Shown in pieces: positions 25,076-33,174 of a stretch of 64,000 nucleotides of DNA. The stretch's first letter is position 1. Each line of letters begins with the position of its first letter. Under the pieces are notes generated by a model that worked only from the letters and a program-made list of their open reading frames with translations, had not been told where the DNA came from and searched no databases. Position numbers and translations under genes: made by a program. The stretch spans positions 186,001-250,000 of the forward strand of contig NZ_FOXW01000003.1 in assembly GCF_900115825.1 (NCBI RefSeq), written 5' to 3'. The DNA comes from Desemzia incerta (lineage in GTDB: Bacteria > Bacillota > Bacilli > Lactobacillales > Carnobacteriaceae).

Positions 25076-26272
25076 TCACTGGTATTTATTTTTCACCCAA
25101 TTTAAGATAGCTTCCTTCGTATTTTCTAACTGTTCTGTCACGATCAGTTGCTCAATTTCATTTAATACTTCGCCTAACCATCTTCCTGGTTTAATAGCCA
25201 AAACCGCTAAAATATCATTCCCTGTAACGGCAATATCGCTTTTTCCTTTGATCGCTAATTGCTCGTAACGCGTTTTTACAGATTCCAGGTCAGCTGGTAC
25301 TTGCAACTTAGAGACCATTTCTTCCACTTCCAGCGCAATCTCCAAACCTGCGTGGTACAGCTCTAAAGAAGTCAACGGATGATTTATTCTAGTTCTCAAT
25401 GTACCAACGGCAAGCGTTACCGCCTGCATTTCTTTATTCGAGCACTTCCATCCTTTTAAAAAGGCCGTTGTTTTTTCGGTCGGGATACCTAAATGGTACA
25501 GCAATAGTGTCCATGCAGATAAACGAGTAGGAAGCTCTCCTTCAAATTGAGCGAACTGCACCAATTGTGATCGGTAAGCGGCTAATCCGGGACAATATTG
25601 ATAGAGTCCAGTGTCGATAAACAGCGTCAATCCTTTACTACATCCTTTTCCTTGCAGTAATTTCATAAACTCTATGGCAATACGTTCTACTGAGATTTTT
25701 TCCAATAATGCCTGATGCTGATTAATGGCTTCTTGAGTGTCGTGTTCCATAGTGAAACCTAGTTGACTTACAAAACGAACAGCCCGCATCATACGTAAAG
25801 CATCTTCATGAAATCGTTCTTGAGGAGACCCTACTGCTTTAATGATCCCTTGTTTCAAATCCTCTTGTCCATTAAAGTAGTCCATGATCTGCCCATTTTT
25901 ATCCATTGCTAAAGCGTTCACGGTAAAATCTCTTCTTTTCAGGTCTTCTTCTAATGAGCGAACAAACTCAACTTTATCTGGACGTCTAAAATCCTGATAC
26001 GTCGATTCTGTCCTAAAAGTCGTGATTTCATAAGCCTCTCCATCCCATAACACCATGACTGTTCCATGCTCTATTCCAACATCGATCGTTTTAGGAAAAA
26101 TCTGCTTAATTTCAGCAGGAAAAGCACTAGTCGCGATGTCGACATCATTGATTTCTTTGCCTAACAGGGCATCTCTGACACTGCCCCCTACGAAATAAGC
26201 TTCAAAACCTACCGCTTCGATTTGTTCGATCAAGGGTAATGCTTGCACAAAAGTTTGATGGATTAATTTCAT
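25076..26272 (-). CDS. cca: CCA tRNA nucleotidyltransferase
   Basis: A 398-residue class II nucleotidyltransferase that adds or repairs the 3' CCA of tRNAs. The head domain has [15 protein letters not shown] (Gly29 to Asp34 region) and the metal-binding DVDIATSA (43-50); [12 protein letters not shown] and the neck motif [18 protein letters not shown] are also clear. Length and motif order are those of the Bacillus enzyme. Its ATG overlaps the dapB stop (ATGA), so translation is coupled. In Bacillus the two are separated by mgsA and bacillithiol genes, which are missing here. Confidence 0.96.
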   Translation of the reverse strand: MKLIHQTFVQALPLIEQIEAVGFEAYFVGGSVRDALLGKEINDVDIATSAFPAEIKQIFPKTIDVGIEHGTVMVLWDGEAYEITTFRTESTYQDFRRPDKVEFVRSLEEDLKRRDFTVNALAMDKNGQIMDYFNGQEDLKQGIIKAVGSPQERFHEDALRMMRAVRFVSQLGFTMEHDTQEAINQHQALLEKISVERIAIEFMKLLQGKGCSKGLTLFIDTGLYQYCPGLAAYRSQLVQFAQFEGELPTRLSAWTLLLYHLGIPTEKTTAFLKGWKCSNKEMQAVTLAVGTLRTRINHPLTSLELYHAGLEIALEVEEMVSKLQVPADLESVKTRYEQLAIKGKSDIAVTGNDILAVLAIKPGRWLGEVLNEIEQLIVTEQLENTKEAILNWVKNKYQ

Positions 26273-27057
26273 AGCAGATTTTCCAATCCATAGACCAATT
26301 GTTCATTTTCCATCACTTTAGTACACGCTAATGCTACACCTGTCATAAAAGAAGAGCGGTCATAAGAATCGTGGCGAATGGTCAGTCCTTCACCTGTGCT
26401 CCCGAATTGGACTTGTTGGTGAGCCACTAATCCCGGAAGTCGAACACTGTGGATCTTCATTCCTTGATAATCCGCTCCACGTGCTCCTGCAAGACTTTCT
26501 TTTTCATCTGGGTGTCCTTGTTGATGGGCTCCTCTTTCTTCAACGATCATTTCAGCGGTTTTGATCGCTGTACCGCTTGGAGCGTCTAATTTATTGTCAT
26601 GGTGCAATTCGATGATTTCTACATCTGGAAAGTATTTCGCTGCTTGAGCTGCAAACTGCATCATCAAGATAGCTCCAATAGCGAAATTAGGCGCTATAAG
26701 GCCTCCTATACGCTTTTGATCTGCCAGTCTTTGCAATTCCTTAACGTCTTCTTCGTCTAACCCTGTTGTCCCTACTACGGGGCGAATACTATTCTCTAAA
26801 GCAAATCGTGTATTTTCATACGCTACTTCAGGAATCGTAAAATCGATCCATACGTCTACTGAAGTTTCCGCTAGTACGTCTTCTTTGCGATGAAAGACAG
26901 GAATATCTTCTGTATACTCGCTCAATTCATTTAAATTACTTTCATCAGCGTGAGGATCCAATACACCTACCAGTTCGAATCCAGGCGTATCTAAGACCAT
27001 TTTGGTCGCTGTGCTGCCCATTTTCCCTTTAAATCCAGCAACGATTATTTTTATCAT
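26269..27057 (-). CDS. dapB: 4-hydroxy-tetrahydrodipicolinate reductase
   Basis: A 262-residue NAD(P)H-dependent reductase of the lysine/diaminopimelate pathway. The Rossmann box [14 protein letters not shown] is at the N-terminus; [10 protein letters not shown], the catalytic [15 protein letters not shown] (general acid His and Lys) and the final [16 protein letters not shown] are all intact. I chose the ATG at 27057, with AAAGGA about nine bases upstream, overlapping the mazG stop region; the ORF extends to 27096 without a better site. With lysA in the same window it supports meso-diaminopimelate synthesis for the cell wall. Confidence 0.95.
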   Translation of the reverse strand: MIKIIVAGFKGKMGSTATKMVLDTPGFELVGVLDPHADESNLNELSEYTEDIPVFHRKEDVLAETSVDVWIDFTIPEVAYENTRFALENSIRPVVGTTGLDEEDVKELQRLADQKRIGGLIAPNFAIGAILMMQFAAQAAKYFPDVEIIELHHDNKLDAPSGTAIKTAEMIVEERGAHQQGHPDEKESLAGARGADYQGMKIHSVRLPGLVAHQQVQFGSTGEGLTIRHDSYDRSSFMTGVALACTKVMENEQLVYGLENLL

Positions 27058-27058
27058 G

Positions 27059-27382
27059 TCATTCTTTCCTTTCAAAACGATCGGCATCTCGTTCATTGAA
27101 TTTTTTCATGATCGTATCAAACGATTCTGTTAAGTCAATATCTAAAGAATTGGCTAACGAAATCAACACGAACAATGTATCTCCTATTTCTTCTTTCACT
27201 TCTTTTGTTTCTTCTGAGGGTTTCTTTTGTTTTTCGCCATAATAGTGATTGATTTCTCTGGCCAATTCTCCCACTTCTTCTGTGAGTCGCGCCAATTGAC
27301 CTAATGGAGAAAAATACCCTGTCTTGAATTGTTGGATATACTCATCCACTTCTTTTTGGATAGCTGAGAGACTTTTTTCCAT
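27059..27382 (-). CDS. MazG-family nucleotide pyrophosphohydrolase (YpjD-like)
   Basis: A 107-residue single-domain MazG-type NTP pyrophosphohydrolase, likely to hydrolyse non-canonical dNTPs. The metal-binding acids are seen as [15 protein letters not shown] and [21 protein letters not shown], the ExxE...ExxD pattern of all-alpha NTP pyrophosphatases. It leads the mazG-dapB-cca operon, corresponding to Bacillus ypjD-dapB. Its substrate cannot be read from the sequence. Confidence 0.88.
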   Translation of the reverse strand: MEKSLSAIQKEVDEYIQQFKTGYFSPLGQLARLTEEVGELAREINHYYGEKQKKPSEETKEVKEEIGDTLFVLISLANSLDIDLTESFDTIMKKFNERDADRFERKE

Positions 27383-27634
27383 TTCTTCTTCCTCGATTCT
27401 GTCAGTATTTAAATTAAACCCGCAACCATTATGCTGTGCTTTTTGTTACCAGTTTCAGTTTCTTCAAAATGGCGAACCTTTCCATTTTTATACTAGTCTA
27501 TTTTCTCTTTTATTAACAGAAAAATCAAGAAGTTAACGTATATCTCTTTTGTCCCTCATAAAAGTACATGGTAGCTTCCAAAATCGTTTCATTATATAAT
27601 AATAAATAATTTTATTTTATTGAGGAGGAACACT
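27383..27634. other. Divergent promoter region (mazG / 27635 gene)
   Basis: About 250 bases between divergent genes. On the plus strand a perfect TATAAT (27595-27600) lies 40 bases before the next ATG, without a good -35. AGGAGG precedes that ATG. Nothing else is recognised. Confidence 0.45.
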
Positions 27635-28051
27635 ATGGAAGAAAAAGAAATTTTGTCGGCATTATCAGATAAAGGTTATCAAGCAGCCATCGGCCAAACC
27701 GTTATGGGAACTCTTCAACCTAAAGGGGCTTTGTTATCTCCGATGGCCAGAGCTACTAAAGTAAAAGTTCACTATTTAACCTTTAATGACGAACAAGAAA
27801 TGATTGTATTGCCTTTATCCTTTTGGGGAAAGTTGGTTCCAGAAGAAATTTATGCTATTCCCCTGTCAGATGTTGCAAGTATCGCAATTAAAAATAGAGG
27901 CCTTTATTGTAAAATGGTCATCAAATATCACAATCACGCCTATAGAAAAAAAGATGTTTACCAAGTCAACAAATGGATTGCAAAACACCCGTGGCAAAAA
28001 ACGAATGTTGCTGCAATTGTTGAAAGACTGCAAAAACAACTGGCTGTCTAG
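27635..28051 (+). CDS. Hypothetical cytosolic protein
   Basis: A 138-residue protein I do not recognise. It has no signal peptide or membrane segment. The middle (about 35-110) alternates hydrophobic and polar residues in beta-strand fashion, VKVHYLTFNDEQEMIVLPL then IPLSDVASIAIKNRGLYCKMVIKY, and ends in an amphipathic helix (VAAIVERLQKQL), which looks like a PH-type fold. That is a guess from pattern only. The start is well supported by GAGGAGG. It is monocistronic with its own terminator. Confidence 0.7.
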   Translation: MEEKEILSALSDKGYQAAIGQTVMGTLQPKGALLSPMARATKVKVHYLTFNDEQEMIVLPLSFWGKLVPEEIYAIPLSDVASIAIKNRGLYCKMVIKYHNHAYRKKDVYQVNKWIAKHPWQKTNVAAIVERLQKQLAV

Positions 28052-28066
28052 TGGTTTTTACATAAC

Positions 28067-28097
28067 GCGAACTCACATTATATGGAGTTCGCTTTTC
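28067..28097 (+). terminator. Terminator of the 27635 gene
   Basis: GCGAACTC and GAGTTCGC pair over a ten-base loop, followed by TTTTCTT. Confidence 0.8.
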
Positions 28098-28140
28098 TTA
28101 TATTCCGTTTTTTATATGAGAAAACACTTTTGAACTCGTA

Positions 28141-28169
28141 TTGCTTCTTATAAAAAAAGAAGGTATTAT
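28141..28169 (+). promoter_or_regulatory. Probable promoter of the YitT-like gene
   Basis: TTGCTT, a 17-base spacer and TATTAT (28164-28169) predict a start near 28176, inside the left arm of an inverted repeat. Confidence 0.55.
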
Positions 28170-28173
28170 CTTA

Positions 28174-28218
28174 AGGGTATCTATAAATTAACTGAAGAAT
28201 CATCTATTTGGATACCCT
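28174..28218 (+). repeat. Inverted repeat in the YitT leader
   Basis: AGGGTATC (28174-28181) and GATACCCT (28211-28218) are perfect complements separated by 29 bases. They lie between the predicted promoter and the ATG, as a leader hairpin or operator would. Confidence 0.5.
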
Positions 28219-28254
28219 AAGGAAAAATGATTTTCAGAAATAAGGAATGATAAA

Positions 28255-29142
28255 ATGCAAATAAATAAGTTACATATACTAAAGAACCTCTTTTTAATCA
28301 CTTTCGGGTGTGCTTTATTTGGATTTAGTTTAGTAAATATCAACATAGCTAATGACTTGGCAGAAGGCGGTTTTACGGGGATCACGTTGATTCTCAATAG
28401 TTTATTCGGAATCAATCCGGCCTATTCTACATTGATTTTAAACATCCCCATGATTTTTATCGGATGGAAATTATTGGGCAATCAGTCTTTGATTTACACT
28501 CTTTATGGAACAGTTATGTTGTCCTTTTTCTTAGATGTTTGGCAACGAGTCCCAGTAACGATTCCTATTGGAGATGACTTGCTGATTGCAGCTATACTTG
28601 CCGGATTAGGCGGCGGTATCGGAAGTGGGTTGATTTACCGAGCTGGAGGCACTACTGGAGGTTCTGATATCATTGCGCGTATTGCAGAAAAGAAATACGG
28701 TATTGCGATGGGGAAAACTTTATTGGCCTTTGATGTATTGGTTTTGGTGTTGTCTTTAACTTATATTGATTTACCTCACATGATGTATACTTTATTGAAC
28801 TCATTTGTTTTTACTCGAATGGTAGATTTCATCCAAGATGGATCTTATTCTGGTCGAGGTGTGTTAGTGATTTCTGATAAAAGCAGCGCTATTGCCGATA
28901 ATCTTCTAGCTGAATTGAATCGCGGTGTAACTTATATCAAAGCAGAAGGTGCTTATTCTAAAGAAGAAAAGAATATTTTGTATTGTGTGATGGGTGCTCA
29001 TGAAATCGTACTAGCTAAAAATATCATCAATCAAACAGATCCCAATGCATTCATTTCGATTCTTTCAGTCCACGAAGTTTTAGGTGAAGGTTTTTCTTAT
29101 GACCCGAAACCTAAGAATCGCTTGCTGAAAGCTAAAAAATAA
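28255..29142 (+). CDS. YitT-family membrane protein (DUF161/DUF2179)
   Basis: A 295-residue protein with about five membrane helices in the first 190 residues, including the conserved GLGGGIGSGLIYRAGGTTGGSDIIARI, and a C-terminal cytosolic DUF2179 domain (about 205-285; VLVISDKSSAIADNL...YCVMGAHEIVLAKNIINQ). This is the YitT family, present in several copies in most Firmicutes; transport function is suspected but not shown. AAGGA lies before the ATG. Monocistronic, ended by a strong terminator. Confidence 0.9.
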   Translation: MQINKLHILKNLFLITFGCALFGFSLVNINIANDLAEGGFTGITLILNSLFGINPAYSTLILNIPMIFIGWKLLGNQSLIYTLYGTVMLSFFLDVWQRVPVTIPIGDDLLIAAILAGLGGGIGSGLIYRAGGTTGGSDIIARIAEKKYGIAMGKTLLAFDVLVLVLSLTYIDLPHMMYTLLNSFVFTRMVDFIQDGSYSGRGVLVISDKSSAIADNLLAELNRGVTYIKAEGAYSKEEKNILYCVMGAHEIVLAKNIINQTDPNAFISILSVHEVLGEGFSYDPKPKNRLLKAKK

Positions 29143-29152
29143 CTGCATAGCC

Positions 29153-29194
29153 AAAAAAGGTGCCGATTCTCGAAAAGAGAGTCGGCACCTTTTT
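29153..29194. terminator. Bidirectional terminator between the YitT-like gene and reoY
   Basis: AAAAAAGGTGCCGATTCTC and GAGAGTCGGCACCTTTTT pair with one mismatch over a short loop, serving both convergent genes. Confidence 0.9.
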
Positions 29195-29196
29195 GA

Positions 29197-29772
29197 TTAT
29201 AAATTAGTTTTCTTTTGATGGTTCAATAATTCTTTATCGATTTCTTTCAGCTTCGTAGAAAATTCAATAAACTCTTGACGGTTGCCGGATTCCAATGCTT
29301 CATCGATCAATTTCAGCATCACTTGTTTCTTTTCGCTTAAATTTAAATGGATGATGGCATGTTCAGCGTCTTTCTTCACGTCTTTAGGGATAGTATCATT
29401 CCATCTGTGGTAAGGGTTGTCTTCTAAAATAGCTAAATATTCCTCTGTTTTCCAGGGTTCTCTGAATACTAATTCGAGATACATATCTTCATGCCAATTG
29501 AGTCTGACTTCATGAAAAGCTTGCTCAGGGTCACTAAAAGACTTTCCGTCTTTGTAAAATAGAAAAGGTTCATTGTCCATTCCAACAGTCGACATCATGA
29601 TCCCTCTAGGAGTAGTTTCCACATCCTCAACAAAATGAACCTTGTTCAACACAATATCGTGATTCAACAAGTAATTCAAAATCCACATAGATTCTCTTCT
29701 TTTTAGTTGATGACGATCTAAAAACCAGCCAATGAAGGATTTTTTTTCTTCTAAAGAAACTTGGATGTTCAT
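29197..29772 (-). CDS. reoY: ReoY/YpiB-family protein (UPF0302)
   Basis: A 191-residue soluble protein of the UPF0302/YpiB family. The N-terminus FIGWFLDRHQLKRRESMWILNYLL and the segment RGIMMSTVGMDNEPFLFYKDG are typical. In Listeria the orthologue ReoY is needed for ClpCP-dependent degradation of MurA and so limits peptidoglycan synthesis. The name is transferred from that family. It follows the TPR gene ypiA by 46 bases, the same pair as in Bacillus. Confidence 0.85.
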   Translation of the reverse strand: MNIQVSLEEKKSFIGWFLDRHQLKRRESMWILNYLLNHDIVLNKVHFVEDVETTPRGIMMSTVGMDNEPFLFYKDGKSFSDPEQAFHEVRLNWHEDMYLELVFREPWKTEEYLAILEDNPYHRWNDTIPKDVKKDAEHAIIHLNLSEKKQVMLKLIDEALESGNRQEFIEFSTKLKEIDKELLNHQKKTNL

Positions 29773-29818
29773 AGGAAAACCCCCTTATACTCCCTTTAGC
29801 TTATTATACCCCAGGATG

Positions 29819-31084
29819 TTAATAGTTGCTATTTATTGACTCGTAGAAACTCAACATTTCTTCATCACTTGGTTCAATGAGCAAGTAGTCGCGCAAGACT
29901 TCTTTAATGAATACGCGGTCTCCTTCTTCTCTCAAATAGGAAATATAGTTCTTCAAGAACGAAGCATTCTGTTTGAAAGAAGGATAAGCTTTGGCAAAAG
30001 AGTTCCCTGCTGCTTCATATTCTTCCAGCCCTTCGTTAGCGATAGCCATATTCCAATAGAATTGTGGATCAACTTCATCTTCTGTTAAAGCATGTTGAAT
30101 GATCTCAACAGTTTCTGAGAAACGTTCTTGCTTGTTCAATAAGTTGGTATACGCCAACAAGTAAGCTGCATTATCAGGGTCTAATTCGAGCGCTTTTTGA
30201 TAATAACCTTCTGCGGCTTCTTCATCTTCTAGTTTAAGATAAATGTTTGCTCCTTGAACATACAGTTCAGGATTGAATTCATCATACTGTAATCCTTCCT
30301 GGATGACTTCTTGTGCTTTATCCAACCGAAGCTCTTCTTCCAACCCTTTAGCCAAATAAGGGTACACAGACGTATAACTCGGGTCCAATTCTTTTAATTT
30401 AAAGAATGCTTCATTCGCTCGTTGGTATTCTTTTTGCTGCATGTACGTGAAACCTAACTGGAATAGCGTGTCTACGTGCTCGCTTTCTTCTAAGCTTTGC
30501 TTCAAGTAGTTGATCGCTTCTTCAAAATCTCCCATGGCACTGTAAGCTCCGCCACATCGTGCAGACAAATTGATACCCGATAACTCATCGTATCCCTGTA
30601 CCATTAAATCTTCATAACCTTTAATAGCTTGAGCGTATTTTCCCATCGAAAAGTGCAATTCTGCTAAAGCGAAAATAACAGCCGGTTCGTCTCCTACTAC
30701 TTCTTTAGCTTGCAGCAATTTTTGCTCGCTGACTTCATACAGCCCTTGAACATAGTACAAGTCTGCCGACACCAATAGTGCTTGAGGATAAGCTTCACTT
30801 GTCTCTTCGATTTTTGCCAGCCAATCCATTGCTGATTCCATATCGCCTTCTTCAATAGCAATCTCTGCCAACCCAACTTTTAGTTCATCGTTTTCTGGAT
30901 AAACTTCTAATAATTGCAAGTTGATTGCTTTCGTCTCTTCAATAAAACCTAGTTCATACAAGCTATCGCTTAAAAGATACAATTCTTCATCAGAATCGTG
31001 TTCCAAAGCTTGAGCAAATAAGAGATTGGCTTCTTCTAAATTTCCATCTTTTAAAGATTGAATCATTTTTTCTCCATATGACAT
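29819..31084 (-). CDS. ypiA: Tetratricopeptide-repeat protein YpiA
   Basis: A 421-residue protein built almost entirely of TPR helices, with clear repeats such as AIKGYEDLMVQGYDELSGINLSARCGGAYSAMG, AINYLKQSLEES and AAEGYYQKALELDPDNAAYLLAY. It has no signal peptide or membrane segment. TPR arrays bind other proteins; partners are unknown here, although tight linkage to reoY suggests a shared pathway. The ATG at 31084 is nine bases after GAGG; a GTG directly upstream is possible. Confidence 0.85.
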   Translation of the reverse strand: MSYGEKMIQSLKDGNLEEANLLFAQALEHDSDEELYLLSDSLYELGFIEETKAINLQLLEVYPENDELKVGLAEIAIEEGDMESAMDWLAKIEETSEAYPQALLVSADLYYVQGLYEVSEQKLLQAKEVVGDEPAVIFALAELHFSMGKYAQAIKGYEDLMVQGYDELSGINLSARCGGAYSAMGDFEEAINYLKQSLEESEHVDTLFQLGFTYMQQKEYQRANEAFFKLKELDPSYTSVYPYLAKGLEEELRLDKAQEVIQEGLQYDEFNPELYVQGANIYLKLEDEEAAEGYYQKALELDPDNAAYLLAYTNLLNKQERFSETVEIIQHALTEDEVDPQFYWNMAIANEGLEEYEAAGNSFAKAYPSFKQNASFLKNYISYLREEGDRVFIKEVLRDYLLIEPSDEEMLSFYESINSNY

Positions 31085-31087
31085 CAC

Positions 31088-31393
31088 AAAAAACCTCTTT
31101 CGCAGTACTACACAATTTTGTTAGTTCCCAGTTTAACACAGTTTAACAGAGAAAAACAGCTATCGCACCATGCGTCTGTATTTTTATTTGAGTTTAAAAT
31201 AGCCCTTTTCCACATAAACGAGTCTGGTTCTAGAATTTGTTTTATTGATTTACTCTTATAGATAAATTTTGTTATTTTTTTAAATTAAAAACGGAAAATC
31301 CATCTATTTGCGTATATACTCACCTCAAAAAAAGGAGTATCTCAAAATGAAATAAATCAATTGGTATAGCACATAGTATTGGAGGAAGCATAT
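31088..31393. other. AT-rich intergenic region upstream of the MBL gene
   Basis: About 306 bases between divergent genes. It holds a perfect tandem repeat of CAGTTTAACA (31129-31148) near the ypiA start, a possible -10 TATACT at 31315-31320, and a ribosome-binding site (31332-31337) followed by a two-codon ORF ATG-AAA-TAA (31347-31355). No gene is seen. Confidence 0.5.
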
Positions 31394-32233
31394 ATGAAGA
31401 AGTTAAAAGTTTTTTCTCTTGTTTTATTGTTTGCACTGTTTTTTATAGGGGTTAAGGATGTTAATGCAGCCAGCTCAGTCAAAGTTCATTTTCTAAATGT
31501 TGGTCAAGGTGACGCAATACTGGTTCAAACACCCAATGAGAATATTCTGATTGACGGTGGAGGAAAAAGCAAAGGACCAGATGTCGTTAAGTACTTGAAG
31601 AAAAACAAAGTCAATTCTCTTACTGCTGTAGTTGCAACTCACCCTGACGACGATCACATGGATGGTCTAACTCACGTGATTAAGAATATGAAAGTTGGTA
31701 AAGTGTATGCTCCAAATGTCAGTCATACTACCCAAGCATATAAAGACTTTTTAACAGCTGTTAAAAACAAAAAATTAAAAATTACTGCAGTCAAACAAGG
31801 TCTAGAGATTCCAACAAAAGCAAAAGATATTACCTTGAAATTCCTAGGTCCAGTCAAGTCGTATGCTAAAAGCGATTTAAACAACTGGAGTGCTGTGTTA
31901 CATCTGAAACACAATAAAAAATCCTTCCTATTCACGGGAGATGCTGAAACAAAATCTGAAAATGATCTGTTGGCTAAAAAATTGATTTCTAAAGTAGATG
32001 TCCTAAAGGTTGCCCATCACGGTTCTAAATACTCTACGTCTGCTAAATTGTTAGATAAAGCAAAACCTACATATTCTGTCATCTCTGTAGGTAAAAATGG
32101 ATACAAGCACCCTACTTCTGATGTTTTAAATCGTTTGAAAAAAGTGAAGTCAACCGTTTACCGTACGGATAAATCTGGCAACGTTATCTTCACTTCTAAT
32201 GGTTCAAAAATAACAGTAAAGACGGTGAAATAA
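31394..32233 (+). CDS. Exported ComEC-like metallo-beta-lactamase-fold protein
   Basis: A 279-residue secreted or membrane-tethered hydrolase. A signal peptide (1-25, ending VNA) precedes an MBL domain like the C-terminal domain of ComEC: VHFLNVGQGDAILVQTP (31-47), metal ligands His83, Asp85, Asp87 and His88 in THPDDDHMDG, Asp183 in FTGDAE, AHHGSKYSTS (207-216) and the final KHPTSDVLNRL. The site looks complete. In ComEC this domain is proposed to be a nuclease; here it stands alone. The TAA stop is directly followed by the ATG of the DUF3006 gene. GGAGG lies eight bases upstream of the start. Confidence 0.88.
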   Translation: MKKLKVFSLVLLFALFFIGVKDVNAASSVKVHFLNVGQGDAILVQTPNENILIDGGGKSKGPDVVKYLKKNKVNSLTAVVATHPDDDHMDGLTHVIKNMKVGKVYAPNVSHTTQAYKDFLTAVKNKKLKITAVKQGLEIPTKAKDITLKFLGPVKSYAKSDLNNWSAVLHLKHNKKSFLFTGDAETKSENDLLAKKLISKVDVLKVAHHGSKYSTSAKLLDKAKPTYSVISVGKNGYKHPTSDVLNRLKKVKSTVYRTDKSGNVIFTSNGSKITVKTVK

Positions 32234-32452
32234 ATGGAAAAAGGAATTATTGATCGCTTTGAAGACAACCTAGCTGTTGTAGAATTTGGCGAGGAAATGC
32301 GGGATATTCCTAGAAATGAGTTGCCTAAAAACGCTGAAGTTGGCGATATGCTGATTTTTGATGGTAAGTCGATTACTATTGATAAAGCCGGTACCGAGAA
32401 ACTACGCGCTGAGATCGAAGAATTGATGAATGAACTGTTTGAAGAAGAATGA
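32234..32452 (+). CDS. DUF3006-family small protein
   Basis: A 72-residue acidic protein with the pattern IIDRFEDNLAVVEFGEEMRDIPRNELP typical of DUF3006, a small beta-rich domain, then an acidic helix. It has no signal peptide. The start is immediately adjacent to the stop of the MBL gene, so translation is almost certainly coupled. DUF3006 proteins frequently accompany ComEC-like MBL proteins; the function is unknown. Confidence 0.85.
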   Translation: MEKGIIDRFEDNLAVVEFGEEMRDIPRNELPKNAEVGDMLIFDGKSITIDKAGTEKLRAEIEELMNELFEEE

Positions 32453-32489
32453 AAAAAATCCCTTGCTGAATTCCAGCAGGGGATTTTTT
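32452..32489 (+). terminator. Terminator of the MBL-DUF3006 operon
   Basis: AAAAAATCCCTTGCTG and CAGCAGGGGATTTTTT pair over a short loop, immediately after the DUF3006 stop. Confidence 0.85.
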
Positions 32490-32605
32490 GCTCTATTAGT
32501 TAACTCTATGCAATCCAACTTTATTGAACAGCTAGAAAAAAGTTGTTTGTAAAAGAAGTGCTATATTTTTGCTATATTTAAATTTTAAACCACCCTATAC
32601 ATGAC

Positions 32606-32633
32606 AAAAACCCCTGACGTATCAGGGGTTTTT
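32606..32633 (-). terminator. Terminator of hup
   Basis: AAAAACCCCTGA and TCAGGGGTTTTT pair over a four-base loop just after the hup stop on the minus strand. Confidence 0.9.
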
Positions 32634-32642
32634 AAGTACAGA

Positions 32643-32918
32643 TTATTTAACTGCATCTTTAAGCGCTTTACCTGGTTTGAATGCAGGTACTTTGCTTGCA
32701 TCGATTTGGATTTCTTCCCCTGTTTGAGGGTTACGTCCTTTACGAGCTGCGCGGTCACGTACTTCGAAGTTACCAAATCCGATGATTTGAACTTTTTCAC
32801 CATCGCTTAGTAATTCTTGGATAGATCCGAAAACAGCGTCAACTGCTACAGTTGCTTGTTTTTTGTTAAGATCTGTTTTAGATACTACACTCTCGATTAA
32901 TTGTGCTTTATTAGCCAT
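32643..32918 (-). CDS. hup: DNA-binding protein HU
   Basis: A 91-residue HU, a small histone-like dimer that bends and compacts [30 protein letters not shown] is the helical dimer body, and [24 protein letters not shown] the DNA-gripping arm with the conserved Arg-Asn-Pro tip. Length and sequence match Bacillus HBsu. GAGGAGG precedes the ATG. It lies downstream of der with 256 bases in between, which should contain its own promoter, and has a compact terminator. Confidence 0.97.
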   Translation of the reverse strand: MANKAQLIESVVSKTDLNKKQATVAVDAVFGSIQELLSDGEKVQIIGFGNFEVRDRAARKGRNPQTGEEIQIDASKVPAFKPGKALKDAVK

Positions 32919-33174
32919 TTATAATTTCACCTCCTCGAAAAGAAGAATCGATGTTCGTTTTTTATAAACATCCTAAGTCATTTTTGAGTGGTCCAAAAAC
33001 AACAAGTAGTGAAATGAAAATTAGTTGATCTAAATGACATTTCATCTAAAAAGATATCACACAAATATTGATACTGCAATGTTTTTTAGTGATATTCAGC
33101 AATTTTCCCAAAGGTTTAATCAAAACTTGGGAAAAAGTTGAACTTCCATATCAACTGTGGTAAAATACCGAATT
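32919..33174. other. der-hup intergenic region
   Basis: About 256 bases without an ORF. It contains the inverted repeat TTTTCCCAA/TTGGGAAAA (33103-33111 and 33127-33135) shortly after the der stop, perhaps a weak der terminator, and the HU ribosome-binding site. No convincing -35/-10 pair was found for hup. Confidence 0.4.
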
